Part shown: positions 50,133 through 60,100 of the stretch, piece after piece
How positions within the stretch are numbered: position 1 is the first letter of the stretch
Layout of the letters: every line of letters starts with the position of its first letter
DNA from: UBA12202 sp002691725
Lineage (GTDB): Bacteria > Pseudomonadota > Alphaproteobacteria > Puniceispirillales > UBA1172
Assembly: GCA_965660675.1 (NCBI GenBank)
Contig: CBFIAU010000005.1
Span: 1 to 64,000, forward strand
DNA: 64,000 nucleotides
Direction: 5' to 3'
Made by a program: the position numbers and the translations under genes
The notes under the pieces: generated by a model
The model's input: only the letters and a program-made list of their open reading frames with translations
The model's database searches: none
What the model was told of the DNA's origin: nothing

Positions 50133-51968
50133 ATGATACGGCACCTCCCGGATAGCATCATTAACCAAATTGCTGCCGGTGAAGTGGTAGAACGTCCTGC
50201 TAGCGCTATCAAGGAATTGATCGAAAACGCCATTGACGCGCAAGCCTCCCAGATTGATATATCAGTAGCTGATGGTGGGCGAACGCTGATGGCTGTTGAT
50301 GATAATGGCACTGGCATGAATGCCGGAGATTTGGCCTTATCGGTAGAACGTCATGCGACTTCCAAGCTCAACACTGATGATATTATGGCGATCAATCATC
50401 TGGGGTTTAGAGGTGAGGCGTTGCCGTCCATAGGCTCGGTCAGCAATATGACGATTATGAGCCGTGATCCAGCCGACGAAAATGGCTGGATGATCAATGT
50501 CGAATACGGTGAGGTCAAAGCCATAGAGCCATCATCACGGCAAAAGGGCACGCGGGTTGTCATTGAACATTTATTTGCTAATCTGCCAGCGCGATTAAAG
50601 TTTCTTAAAACTGACCGAACTGAAACCGCGCAGATACTGGATATCACACGCCGGATCAGCATGGCACATCCCAATATTGGCTTTACGGTCACAGATAATG
50701 GCCGCCAGAGCATGGTGTTACCGCCCAAGCCAGATGACAGGCGCGCCCGTATTCGTGATGCGTTAGGGGCAGAGTTTACGGATGATGCTTTATTGCTTGA
50801 TGCTAAACGCGATCAGATGACATTAACGGGCTTTGCTGGCTTGCCAACCTTTAACAAGCCGACCACGGGCGGCATTCATATCTATGTCAATGGGCGTGCT
50901 ATCAGGGATAAATCCCTTATTGGGACAGCTCGTGCCGCCTATGCTGACACGATCCCGCGTGGCCGCTATCCGGTGGCGGTATTGTTTATTGATCTGCCCT
51001 CTGTTGATGTTGATGTTAATGTTCATCCGGCAAAGGCCGAAGTCCGCTTCAAAGATGCTGGCGTGATCAGGTCGCTGGTGATTAATGCTATCCGTGCCGC
51101 CATTGATAGTGATCACCGGACATCTGGTCAGTTGGGTCAGACCGCGCTCGGCATGGCTTCGCATCAGAGCGGTGCGGCTAGATCACCATATTGGGGCGGC
51201 AATTCTTCATCATCGCGCGGGGTATCACAGCCATCGGTGGATTGGCAAAACCCGGAACGGTATCACACAAGCTTACCCATAGATGATATGGCGCCGCAAG
51301 CCCGCCTTGCCGAAGAGCAGTCGCATTCTCAACACGCTTTATCTGGTGATGATACAGCATCGGCTGACACTTACCTTGCCGCAGATTATCCGCTTGGTGC
51401 CGCTAAAGCCCAATTGCATAAAACCTATATCGTTGCTGAAACTGAGGATGGCATGGTGATTATTGATCAGCACGCTGCCCATGAAAGGCTGGTCCTGGAA
51501 CGCATGAAGGCGCAACGCCAAGAGAGTGGGGTAGTCAACAGCCAAGCGCTGCTTATCCCTGAAGTGATTGAACCGGGGGCGGCGGCGGTCATGGTTTTGC
51601 TCGAACATGCGCCAATGCTGGCTGAACTCGGGCTTATTATTGAAGCCTTTGGTGATGGCGCTATTCTGGTGCGCGAAATGCCCGCCATTCTTGGCCAGAC
51701 AAATATCAAACAGCTGATCATAGATATGGCGGAAGAATTACTAGAACACGACAGCAGCCATTCATTAGAAGACCGGATGGAACATGTCTTGGCGACGCTG
51801 TCATGTTATGGCTCGGTTCGCGCTGGCCGGCCGCTCAATGCCAATGAAATGAATGCCTTGCTCCGCGATATGGAAGCAACACCCCGATCAGGCCAATGCA
51901 ATCATGGCCGCCCAACATTTGTGACATTGAGCCTTGCTGATGTTGAAAAGCTATTTGGCCGCCGCTAA
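50133..51968 (+). CDS. mutL: DNA mismatch repair protein MutL
   Basis: This 611-residue GHKL ATPase has IAAGEVVERPASAIKELIENAIDA at residues about 13-36, the DNGTG lid near 57, and GFRGEALPSIGSV near 90. The C-terminal dimer domain keeps the endonuclease motif DQHA(x2)E(x4)E at residues 445-456, so this MutL should nick DNA itself, as in bacteria lacking MutH. An Asn/Ser/Gln-rich linker separates the halves. The last 18 bp overlap the convergent rsmD. Confidence 0.96.
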   Translation: MIRHLPDSIINQIAAGEVVERPASAIKELIENAIDAQASQIDISVADGGRTLMAVDDNGTGMNAGDLALSVERHATSKLNTDDIMAINHLGFRGEALPSIGSVSNMTIMSRDPADENGWMINVEYGEVKAIEPSSRQKGTRVVIEHLFANLPARLKFLKTDRTETAQILDITRRISMAHPNIGFTVTDNGRQSMVLPPKPDDRRARIRDALGAEFTDDALLLDAKRDQMTLTGFAGLPTFNKPTTGGIHIYVNGRAIRDKSLIGTARAAYADTIPRGRYPVAVLFIDLPSVDVDVNVHPAKAEVRFKDAGVIRSLVINAIRAAIDSDHRTSGQLGQTALGMASHQSGAARSPYWGGNSSSSRGVSQPSVDWQNPERYHTSLPIDDMAPQARLAEEQSHSQHALSGDDTASADTYLAADYPLGAAKAQLHKTYIVAETEDGMVIIDQHAAHERLVLERMKAQRQESGVVNSQALLIPEVIEPGAAAVMVLLEHAPMLAELGLIIEAFGDGAILVREMPAILGQTNIKQLIIDMAEELLEHDSSHSLEDRMEHVLATLSCYGSVRAGRPLNANEMNALLRDMEATPRSGQCNHGRPTFVTLSLADVEKLFGRR

Positions 51969-52568
51969 TGAATTAGGCGAGTGCCAGCCCTGCCTTGCTT
52001 GATAACGCAGAAAACAGACGCCAGCACGGCCAGCATGTCTTTGATCAACAATCGCCCAGCCCGAAGGCGGCTCAGGCGGAAACCGGCGGTCATGTTCAAT
52101 GACAGCAAGCGCATCCTCAGCAACGCCGTTAGCGGCAACTAAATGATTGAGCGCCAGCATGCTGGCATCTGCTTTTGTCCCAGTTACTTTTGACCATGGC
52201 GGATCAAGAAAAATCAAATCAGCTTGACCAAAAGGCCAGCTTAAAGATGCTAGCAAATCGCGTGATACGGCACCACATTCTGCCTCAGCGCCAAGTTTGG
52301 TGATATTGGCTTTGATCGCTTTCAGGGCGGCGCTATCCTGATCAATAAAAATGACTCGCTTAGCGCCACGTGACCACGCCTCGCATCCCATGGCGCCGCT
52401 TCCGGCGAACCCATCAATAACCAGATTAGCGTCTAACGGATTGCCATGACGGCCACCATCAAGGACGTTGAAAATCATTTCCCGTGTCCGGTCAGCGGTC
52501 GGTCTGGTCATATGTCCTTCAGGCGCGATTAGGGTTGCGCCGCGTCTTTTGCCGCTGATGACTCGCAT
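51951..52568 (-). CDS. rsmD: 16S rRNA (guanine966-N2)-methyltransferase RsmD
   Basis: This SAM-dependent methyltransferase of about 205 residues starts MRVISGKRRGATL, typical of RsmD. The SAM-binding VIDGFAGSGAMGCEA is near residue 52, and the catalytic motif is LIFLDPPW near 122 (usually DPPY). The ATG at 52568 was chosen because the family begins there; the frame runs 18 codons further but lies inside rluB. It overlaps the end of rluB by 50 bp and the end of mutL by 18 bp. Confidence 0.93.
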   Translation of the reverse strand: MRVISGKRRGATLIAPEGHMTRPTADRTREMIFNVLDGGRHGNPLDANLVIDGFAGSGAMGCEAWSRGAKRVIFIDQDSAALKAIKANITKLGAEAECGAVSRDLLASLSWPFGQADLIFLDPPWSKVTGTKADASMLALNHLVAANGVAEDALAVIEHDRRFPPEPPSGWAIVDQRHAGRAGVCFLRYQARQGWHSPNSLAAAK

Positions 52569-53409
52569 GAGGTTTCTGCCTTTTTCTGCCGTGCTGATTT
52601 TCTTTAGTCTGGTTGTCGTCAAGATGAGATGGTTGCAACCCTAGCTGATCACGCAAAATCGCTGGCCTGACCTCGGCAATATCACCGTCCTCAAGTTTGT
52701 TTAACGTGAAAGGCCCAAATGAAATGCGAATCAAGCGGCTGACTTGATACCCAAAATGTTGCATCAGCTTACGGATTTCGCGATTTTTACCTTCTTTGAG
52801 GGCAATATTAATCCATGCGTTGCTGTTTGTCTGGCGGTCAAGACTGGCGATGACAGGACGATATTTGACGCCTTCAACGGTGATGCCTCTGCCTAATTCA
52901 TTGAGATGTTCGGCCTTAACCTGGCCATGCACACGGACGCGATATTTGCGTGTCCATCCGGTTGCTGGCAATTCCAGATAACGCGCAAGCAGGCCATTAT
53001 TGGTCAATAAGATTAGCCCTTCGGAGTCAAGATCAAGTCTGCCAACACTAATCAATCGAGGCAGCCTATCGCCATGTTCGGCACTAAGCGTATCAAAAAT
53101 ATTGTCACGGTCTTTTTCATCCCTATGGCTGACGACTAATCCGCGCGGCTTATAGTATCGCCACAACCGTGGGCGTTCAATGACAGGCAGGATGTTGCCA
53201 TCAACCTCAATCTTTTGATCGCTGGTCACGGTAATCGCTGGGGTAAGCTGAAGCTGGCCGTCTATTTTAACCCGGCCTTCTGTGATCCATGTTTCGGCCT
53301 GCCGACGGGAACACAAGCCCGCCCCTGCCATGCGTTTAGCCAGTCGTTCAGGCGCCGAGCTAGTCTCATCAAATAGCGCCGCTAAATCTGTTTTCTGTGA
53401 ACTCACCAT
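52519..53409 (-). CDS. rluB: 23S rRNA pseudouridine synthase, RluB/RsuA family
   Basis: This 296-residue protein has an N-terminal S4 RNA-binding domain (ERLAKRMAGAGLCSRRQAETWI) and a pseudouridine synthase domain with catalytic Asp in SVGRLDLDSEGLILLTNNG near residue 125. The later EGKNREIRKLMQHFG segment is characteristic of RluB/RsuA. It is likely to modify U2605 of 23S rRNA, though RluE or RluF specificity cannot be excluded. The C-terminal 30 residues are a basic Gln/Arg/His tail overlapping rsmD. Confidence 0.9.
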   Translation of the reverse strand: MVSSQKTDLAALFDETSSAPERLAKRMAGAGLCSRRQAETWITEGRVKIDGQLQLTPAITVTSDQKIEVDGNILPVIERPRLWRYYKPRGLVVSHRDEKDRDNIFDTLSAEHGDRLPRLISVGRLDLDSEGLILLTNNGLLARYLELPATGWTRKYRVRVHGQVKAEHLNELGRGITVEGVKYRPVIASLDRQTNSNAWINIALKEGKNREIRKLMQHFGYQVSRLIRISFGPFTLNKLEDGDIAEVRPAILRDQLGLQPSHLDDNQTKENQHGRKRQKPHASHQRQKTRRNPNRA

Positions 53410-53443
53410 AGCTAGACCATAGCCTAAATCGGTAAATTATGCG

Positions 53444-53917
53444 ATGGTCTTTCGCATGATAACGTCATCTCAATATCAGGGATTTATGCCAGATGCGCTG
53501 GCGGCGGCAATTGCTGCCGCTGAAGCTGGTGATGTGCCTGTTGGGGCGGTTATTGTTGCGGCTGACGGGCAGCTCTTAGCCGCAGCTGGCAACCGCGTTG
53601 AAAGAGACCAGGACCCGACCGCCCATGCGGAGATATTGGCGATCAGAGAAGCAACACAAAAGCTCAAGAATCCACGCCTCGATGGATGTGATTTATGGGT
53701 CACGCTGGAGCCATGTGCGATGTGCGCAGGGGCGATCAGCCAAGCTCGTATCAGACGGCTTTATATTGGTGCGCTTGATGATAAATCTGGCGGCGTCTTT
53801 CATGGCGCAAAGGTATTTGACCATAAACAATGCCATCATATCCCCGATATTTATGATGGGCTGATGGCGGACGCATCGGCAGATTTGCTAAAGCAGTTTT
53901 TTGCCAGTCGGCGTTAG
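53444..53917 (+). CDS. tadA: tRNA adenosine(34) deaminase TadA
   Basis: This 157-residue zinc deaminase makes inosine at the wobble position of tRNA-Arg(ACG). Zinc/catalytic motifs are TAHAEILAIREA (HAE) near residue 65 and LEPCAMCAGAI (PCxxC) near 94. An ATG at 53456 or the downstream FMPDALAA Met could also be the start; no clear ribosome-binding site decides. Confidence 0.94.
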   Translation: MVFRMITSSQYQGFMPDALAAAIAAAEAGDVPVGAVIVAADGQLLAAAGNRVERDQDPTAHAEILAIREATQKLKNPRLDGCDLWVTLEPCAMCAGAISQARIRRLYIGALDDKSGGVFHGAKVFDHKQCHHIPDIYDGLMADASADLLKQFFASRR

Positions 53918-53927
53918 CTAAGCTGAA

Positions 53928-55199
53928 TTATTTAGCAATATCTTTTCGATAATAAACCCCTGGCCAGCTAATCTTTTTGACATGCTGATAGGCTTTGTTA
54001 CGAGCATCAGCTTGATCACTGCCAAGCGCGGTGACGGCTAAAACACGGCCACCTGTGGCAATGATATCATCACCTTTTTTGCCAGTCCCTGCATGAAAGA
54101 CAAGGGCTGCATTCGTATCGGCATTATCATGCTTTAATCCATTGATGACGCCACCTGCCTGAATAGCGCCCGGATAGCCGCCATTCGCCATGATAACCGT
54201 CACCGCCGCGCCATCATGAAACTGTAACTCCATATCCTTGAAACTGGATGTATCTGAACCTGATGAACATGCGGCTAGCAATGCGGTCAGCAAATCGGAT
54301 TGAAGCCGTGGCAGAATGACTTCTGCCTCAGGATCGCCAAAGCGGCAATTGAACTCAATCACTTTCGGGCCTTTTGCGGTCATCATCAGCCCCGTATATA
54401 GAAACCCTTGATAGGGCATATCATCGGCTTTCATGCCTTTAATGACCTTTTCCACGATGTTCTGCCATGCGATATCATAAAGGTCAGCATCGAGTGCCGG
54501 TGCTGGTGAGACGGCACCCATACCGCCAGTATTAGGGCCGGTATCGCCATCACCAATGCGTTTATAATCTTGCGCTGTTCCGATCATCATGGCGTCATCA
54601 CCGTCAGCGATAGCAAATAGTGAGGCTTCCACGCCAGTAATACGTTCTTCGATGAGAATTGAGGTGCTGGCATGACCAAACTGCTGATCATCTAGCATGC
54701 TGGTAATGGCCGCTATCGCCTCATCCTTGGTATCAGCGACAACTACGCCTTTGCCAGCGGCTAGCCCATCTGCCTTAATGACATGGCCATTGGCGGCATG
54801 TCCGCGAATATAGGCACAAGCATCGGCGCTATTATCAAAGCGATGCCATTCCGGTTGCGGAATATGATGACGATCACAGAAATCACGGGCAAAGGCCTTT
54901 GATCCCTCGAGCATGGCGGCTTGCTGGCTTGGGCCAAAAACCAGGATATCCTTGGTGCGAAGTCGATCAGCCAGACCATCAACCAATGGCGCTTCCGGGC
55001 CGATGACAACAAGATCAATACAAGCATCTTCGATGAGGGAAAATAGCGCTGGCTCATCAGGGCAGTCCACGCATCTGGCTATTTCTGCGATCCCTGGATT
55101 GCCGGGGCTAACCACCAATTGATCAAGTAATGGGGATTTAGAAATAGAGTGGGCAAGAGCATGTTCTCTGCCGCCACTGCCAATGATAAGCACATTCAT
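53928..55199 (-). CDS. purD: Phosphoribosylamine-glycine ligase
   Basis: This 423-residue ATP-grasp enzyme performs purine synthesis step two. The N-terminal VLIIGSGGREHALAH, the KADGLAAGKGVVVA segment near residue 143, GPNTGGMGA near 218, and FNCRFGDPEAEVILPRL near 282 are diagnostic. It converges on tadA with a 10-bp gap and diverges from xseA. Confidence 0.97.
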   Translation of the reverse strand: MNVLIIGSGGREHALAHSISKSPLLDQLVVSPGNPGIAEIARCVDCPDEPALFSLIEDACIDLVVIGPEAPLVDGLADRLRTKDILVFGPSQQAAMLEGSKAFARDFCDRHHIPQPEWHRFDNSADACAYIRGHAANGHVIKADGLAAGKGVVVADTKDEAIAAITSMLDDQQFGHASTSILIEERITGVEASLFAIADGDDAMMIGTAQDYKRIGDGDTGPNTGGMGAVSPAPALDADLYDIAWQNIVEKVIKGMKADDMPYQGFLYTGLMMTAKGPKVIEFNCRFGDPEAEVILPRLQSDLLTALLAACSSGSDTSSFKDMELQFHDGAAVTVIMANGGYPGAIQAGGVINGLKHDNADTNAALVFHAGTGKKGDDIIATGGRVLAVTALGSDQADARNKAYQHVKKISWPGVYYRKDIAK

Positions 55200-55267
55200 C
55201 TGTTATTGATCCTATTCTATCGCGTTCTTTGGTTGGCGTAATGCTAGCCAATATGGCATAACATGGT

Positions 55268-56845
55268 ATGGAAACAAAAGATCAAAGCCTGCCTGATGCT
55301 GATAATCAACCAGTGTTTTCGCTTTCCGAGTTATCGCAAGCGATTAAACGGTCTATTGAAAGCTTTGATACGATTAGAGTTCGTGCCGAGATTGCTGAAT
55401 GTCGGCAATGGTCATCGGGGCATATTTATTTCAAGCTGAAAGATGATAATAATATCCTGGACGCGGTTATTTGGAAAAATATGGTGCCTCGCATCATTAT
55501 GAAACCCGAAGACGGGCTTGATGTTATTGTCACGGGAAAGCTGACTACCTTTAGCCGCCAATCACGTTATCAGATTGTTGTGCAGTCGCTTGAGATGGCG
55601 GGGGAAGGCGCATTTCTTAAACAATTAGAAGACCGCCGCAAACGGCTTCTGGCAGAAGGATTATTTGATAAAGAGCGGAAACAGCCACTGCCAAAATTAC
55701 CGAAAGTTATCGGCGTTGTGACCAGCCCAAAAGGGGCTGTTATCAGAGATATTCTGCATCGGCTGAATGACCGCTTTCCTGTTCATGTTCTGGTCTGGCC
55801 GGTGTTGGTGCAAGGCAATCAGGCGGCGGCAGAAATTACCAATGCCATTAATGGCTTTACCCGACTGCCGCATGATGGAAAAATCCCCAGACCTGACCTG
55901 CTGATTGTCGGCCGGGGTGGCGGCAGTCTCGAAGATTTAATGCCTTTTAACGAAGAAGATGTTGTGCGTGCGGTGGCGGCATCTGATATTCCCATCATTT
56001 CTGCGGTTGGCCATGAAACCGATCATACCTTATGTGATCTGGCCGCAGATTTGCGCGCGCCAACACCAACGGCGGCGGCGGAAATGGCGACCCCTGTCCG
56101 CAATGACTTGCTTCGTCACTGCCAAGAGCTTGCCTTGCGGATGGACAGAAAAACGGATCAAGTCTTTCAGAATCATAGCGATGGATTGCGCGGCTTAGCG
56201 CGGGCTATGGGTGATCCTGATCAAACCATTAGCTTTCGCCAGCAGCGGCTTGATTCGGCTGATGACCGCCAGATGCGCGTTGTAACAAGCTATCTTAGCA
56301 GGCTTTTGGGGTATATCGGATCACTGGCTGACCGACTGCCAACCCCTGCGGCACAAATTGCTGATGTCCAAAATCGGGCTGGCCAGATTATGCTGCGCCT
56401 GGATCGCGCGCATGATCAGATGATATCGAGGCGTGCCGATTGGCTCAGGCAAGCGGCTGAGCTATTGCCTGATCCGCAAGCGATTTTATCGCAAAAACAG
56501 CACCAGATGTCGATGTTGGATAGCCGTATCAGCCAGCACCCTGAACAGATATTTGAACGGGTGGCAACACGGCTAGACCAATTGGGGCGGCTGCTCGATG
56601 CCTCATCTTATCAAAAGGTGCTGGCGCGCGGCTTTGCGCTGGTTAGTGATGCTGGTGATGGACGGATTCTGAAAACAGCTCAAGAAACAGCCAGTGTATC
56701 TGATCTGATATTGACCTTTACCGATGATAACGTATCTGTACAAGTGGCTAGTGATTTTGCGCCTGAAACCCCACCCGAAAAATCACCAAAATCGGCATCT
56801 TCAGCATCTTGGCAGAATACGAATAAACAGGGCAAATTGCTCTAA
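55268..56845 (+). CDS. xseA: Exodeoxyribonuclease VII large subunit
   Basis: This 525-residue XseA has an N-terminal OB-fold (AECRQWSSGHIYFKLKDD near residue 43) and the catalytic domain with GVVTSPKGAVIRDI near 147 and RGGGSLEDLMPFNEE near 216. VGHETDHTLCDLAADLRAPTPTAAAE near 243 and a C-terminal coiled coil follow. The tail after about residue 490 is variable and Ser/Lys-rich. It degrades single-stranded DNA with XseB, which is not in the window. Confidence 0.96.
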   Translation: METKDQSLPDADNQPVFSLSELSQAIKRSIESFDTIRVRAEIAECRQWSSGHIYFKLKDDNNILDAVIWKNMVPRIIMKPEDGLDVIVTGKLTTFSRQSRYQIVVQSLEMAGEGAFLKQLEDRRKRLLAEGLFDKERKQPLPKLPKVIGVVTSPKGAVIRDILHRLNDRFPVHVLVWPVLVQGNQAAAEITNAINGFTRLPHDGKIPRPDLLIVGRGGGSLEDLMPFNEEDVVRAVAASDIPIISAVGHETDHTLCDLAADLRAPTPTAAAEMATPVRNDLLRHCQELALRMDRKTDQVFQNHSDGLRGLARAMGDPDQTISFRQQRLDSADDRQMRVVTSYLSRLLGYIGSLADRLPTPAAQIADVQNRAGQIMLRLDRAHDQMISRRADWLRQAAELLPDPQAILSQKQHQMSMLDSRISQHPEQIFERVATRLDQLGRLLDASSYQKVLARGFALVSDAGDGRILKTAQETASVSDLILTFTDDNVSVQVASDFAPETPPEKSPKSASSASWQNTNKQGKLL

Positions 56846-56854
56846 TTCAGGCGG

Positions 56855-57775
56855 TTATGGGCTGATCTCATGCGGCGCCTCATCTTTGCTTTCGGGCCAA
56901 CGGCGATGCGGCCAGAACCATTGTTCTGGTGTCTCTCTTATCCATTCTTCCAGCCGCGAATTGATCGCTGTTGCGACAGCCAGAACAGGGTCTTGCTCTG
57001 GATTATCAGCAAGGATGGATGCGGTATCAACGGGTTCTAAATAAAGATCAAACTGGCACCCTTTCAGGCGTTTGACGCGCACCATGATAAGCGGCACATG
57101 ATGTTTTAATGCCGCCCGAATATAAGATACGGCGGTGGTTGCGCCTTTCCCAAAAAATGGCACAATCATGCCTTCACGCAGTTTCTGATCAACCAGCAAT
57201 ATCATGGTCTGTTTTTTGCGGGCATTGTCGATAATTCCGCGCGCAGACTCCATGCCTTTAACAAAGGTATTGGCGGCCAGCGATAGCCGATTATCAAGCG
57301 CATGTTTAGCCAACGGATTATTCAATGGCCGATAAGAAATAGAAAACGGGATGGCGCGTGATATGACAGGGAATGCCGATAGCTCCCAATTGCCGATATG
57401 GCCACCTATAATAAATCCACCTGTCTCTCTGATGCCTTCAATAGATGCTGAGCCATGTTCGGTGATATGATCTTTCTGTGATAGCCGTTCAAGATAGGGG
57501 AACTCCCCCATTGTGCGCCCCAGATTCCACCACATCTTTTTCAGGATTTGATTCTGCTCAACCCGGCTTAGATCAGGCATGACAAGCTGGATATTTTTTT
57601 TGGCTCTTTTATGCCAAGGCGTTAATGGCGCAACCATCCTCACAATCGCGCCAATAAACAGACTGGACCAGCTGGCTGGAATGATCAGCCGAAAGCCCAT
57701 GATGAGGTAAATCATCAATGCGCCAATTGGCCAGATCAACAGCCGCCTAATCCATATATTTATCCATTTAGCCAT
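56855..57775 (-). CDS. Lipid A biosynthesis lauroyl/myristoyl acyltransferase (LpxL/HtrB family)
   Basis: This inner-membrane acyltransferase of about 306 residues has a single N-terminal anchor helix and the catalytic HxxxxE motif in GGHIGNWELSAF near residue 126. VDQKLREGMIVPFFGK near 195 is typical of LpxL/LpxM. It transfers a secondary acyl chain to Kdo-lipid A. The ATG at 57775 overlaps the lpxK stop by eight bases. It is the last gene of the DUF374-waaA-lpxK-lpxL operon. Confidence 0.92.
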   Translation of the reverse strand: MAKWINIWIRRLLIWPIGALMIYLIMGFRLIIPASWSSLFIGAIVRMVAPLTPWHKRAKKNIQLVMPDLSRVEQNQILKKMWWNLGRTMGEFPYLERLSQKDHITEHGSASIEGIRETGGFIIGGHIGNWELSAFPVISRAIPFSISYRPLNNPLAKHALDNRLSLAANTFVKGMESARGIIDNARKKQTMILLVDQKLREGMIVPFFGKGATTAVSYIRAALKHHVPLIMVRVKRLKGCQFDLYLEPVDTASILADNPEQDPVLAVATAINSRLEEWIRETPEQWFWPHRRWPESKDEAPHEISP

Positions 57776-58763
57776 GACGAAGCTCATCATAAATCGCATT
57801 AATCCAGCGTCTATCTATATCAAGGGTGAGGGGCAGGGGCGTCACCGCATGACGTTGGTCCGGGTCAAGTCGCATATAGTCCTTCCGTGTCGTCACTAAT
57901 TTAGCCTGGTGGCGCAAGGCAGTGGCGTGAATATTTTGCCATTCTGCTGCGGTATATCGGTGATGATCGGGAAAGGAAAGGGTCTTTATCAACTGGCCGC
58001 CATGTTCGGCAATCATGGCAAAAAAGGCATCGGGATGTCCGATCCCGGCAAAAGCCAAAAGCGGCTCTTTGGCTAAGATCGCTTGCACGGATGGCTCAAA
58101 TTCCTTGCTGGCTGAAATGATAGGAATGTCAGGCCGCATATGATGAATAGTTTGGCTCAGGCCTTGCGTATCATCGCCAATAATAACAACATAGCTCGCG
58201 CGCTGAAGCCCATTACGCAAGCCTTCACGCATAGGGCCAACAGGCATAATCTGGCCATTGCCAATGCCGCGATTACCATCAAAAACCACAATACCAATAT
58301 CAGGCTGGAGCGCGGGATTTTGAAAACCGTCATCCATGAGTATGACATCTGCGGTCATATTCTCGGCAATCCAGACAGCCCCTGCTTTGCGGGTTTTAGC
58401 AATAACAACAGGGCAGATAGCGGCAAGCTCTAATGGCTCATCACCAACCAGGGCGGCGCTGTCATCGGCTGTCACAAGATGGGGGCCTGCCGCGCTGCCG
58501 CCATAGCCTTTGCTTAAAACAACCGGCGCTAATCCTTTATCAATAGCGGCCTTTGCGACGCATGTTACCAATGGCGTTTTACCTGTCCCGCCAGCCGTCA
58601 AATTGCCAATACAAATGACAGGCAAAGGCAATTTGACAGGTCTGATCCAGAGCCTGCGGGTTGTGCTGGCGATCCGCCATAAAAGGCTCAATGGCCATAA
58701 TAAAATCATGATAGCATAGCCAATGATACTGCGCTGATACCAAAAAGACGGAGTCGCTATCAT
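57768..58763 (-). CDS. lpxK: Tetraacyldisaccharide 4'-kinase LpxK
   Basis: This 331-residue P-loop kinase phosphorylates the 4' position of the lipid A disaccharide at the inner membrane. CIGNLTAGGTGKTPLV near residue 51 holds the Walker A, and MDDGFQNP near 144 carries the conserved DDGFQ. The start overlaps the waaA stop by four bases (ATGA). Confidence 0.95.
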   Translation of the reverse strand: MIATPSFWYQRSIIGYAIMILLWPLSLLWRIASTTRRLWIRPVKLPLPVICIGNLTAGGTGKTPLVTCVAKAAIDKGLAPVVLSKGYGGSAAGPHLVTADDSAALVGDEPLELAAICPVVIAKTRKAGAVWIAENMTADVILMDDGFQNPALQPDIGIVVFDGNRGIGNGQIMPVGPMREGLRNGLQRASYVVIIGDDTQGLSQTIHHMRPDIPIISASKEFEPSVQAILAKEPLLAFAGIGHPDAFFAMIAEHGGQLIKTLSFPDHHRYTAAEWQNIHATALRHQAKLVTTRKDYMRLDPDQRHAVTPLPLTLDIDRRWINAIYDELRHG

Positions 58764-60100
58764 GCCTTCTCCTTTGGCATGGCTATCACATCTAGCACAA
58801 GTTCAGCAACCGCATCACCTTGCCTGGTAAAGGACTGATAGGCTGAGGTGGCGCCAGAATTAAGGTGTTTCAGGCGAGTTGGTGCGGTCATCAGCATAAT
58901 CATTGCATTGGTTAGCTCATTAGCGGTATCCGCCCAAATAACACCACCAAACTCATCAAGCCGTTTATAAATACTCGCATTTTTATTGATCTTTCTGCCG
59001 CTAATCACGCCCTTGCCCATGGCCGCAGGTTCCATTGGATTATGGCCACCTAAAGGCATAAAACCGCCGCCCATGATGATAATATCAGCGACTGAAAACA
59101 GACTCCCCATCTGCCCCATAACATCGGCAATACAGACCTGCACTGGCTTATTTCCTAATCCCTTATCTGGTATATGTGATGGCGGTATATCACCAGCATA
59201 CTGGCTTAATAAAAATGATGCGATGCCGCGCTGTGCCAACATAGCATGAATAGACTTTCCGCGATCAATATGACGCGGTGTCAGGATGAGCGAAATGGCT
59301 TCGCTTTGTTGCATAGCCTCAACCGCATCCATAACAATCTCCTCTTCGCCGGGATGACTTGAAGCCAGCAAAACCACGGTTCGGTCAAGCGCTATCTGAT
59401 CAAGCTGATCATGCATATTTTTATCAATATTGAGGGCTGGCGCGGTCGCCTTTAATGAGCCGCTAACGCCTATATCTGTCCAGTCAGGTTCAGTAATTTG
59501 CCTAAACCGGCTGGCTTGTTCATCATCACCGGCTTCAATTCGGGTGATGGCAGAGAAAATGATTTTTCTGGCGCTAGTGCTGATGCGTTGCCAGCGCCGA
59601 AGTGAGCTTTCTGACATTTGCGCTGATGCCAGCATGACAGGTATGCCGCGCTGATGAGTCTTGCAGATCATCATTGGCCAAATATCGCTTTCCAGTGAGA
59701 TCAGGATATCAGGACGCCAGTGATTGAGAAAACGCCCTATCACATGCGGCGCATCAAGCGGCTGCATCTGGTGGATGATATTCCTGCCAAACGGCATGTT
59801 GGTTTGTGCATTTGCGATCATTGCCGCCGATGTGACCGTCCCCGACGTGATCAAGATAACAATATCAGGCTGTTTTTCAAAAAGCAGCCTGGCTAGTGAT
59901 AACGCGGATACAGACTCCCCCACGCTGGCCGCATGCACCCAGATCAATGTGCCATCTGGACGGCTAATGTTGGCTTTACCAAAGCGTTCAGGCAGCCGCT
60001 CCGGGCGGTCTTTGCCGCGGCTAATGCGCCAGCTTAACCAGAGCCGCATGAAAGGCATGATGATCAGCCATAAACCTGCATATAATCTGAACAGCATCAT
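58760..60100 (-). CDS. waaA: 3-deoxy-D-manno-octulosonic acid (Kdo) transferase
   Basis: This 446-residue GT-B glycosyltransferase has an N-terminal membrane anchor. LIWVHAASVGES near residue 52 contains the catalytic Glu region, and MGGGFMPLGGHNPMEPAAMGK near 342 is the WaaA/KdtA nucleotide-sugar signature. It adds Kdo to lipid IV-A. The start shares one base with the upstream stop (TAATG). Confidence 0.95.
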   Translation of the reverse strand: MMLFRLYAGLWLIIMPFMRLWLSWRISRGKDRPERLPERFGKANISRPDGTLIWVHAASVGESVSALSLARLLFEKQPDIVILITSGTVTSAAMIANAQTNMPFGRNIIHQMQPLDAPHVIGRFLNHWRPDILISLESDIWPMMICKTHQRGIPVMLASAQMSESSLRRWQRISTSARKIIFSAITRIEAGDDEQASRFRQITEPDWTDIGVSGSLKATAPALNIDKNMHDQLDQIALDRTVVLLASSHPGEEEIVMDAVEAMQQSEAISLILTPRHIDRGKSIHAMLAQRGIASFLLSQYAGDIPPSHIPDKGLGNKPVQVCIADVMGQMGSLFSVADIIIMGGGFMPLGGHNPMEPAAMGKGVISGRKINKNASIYKRLDEFGGVIWADTANELTNAMIMLMTAPTRLKHLNSGATSAYQSFTRQGDAVAELVLDVIAMPKEKA

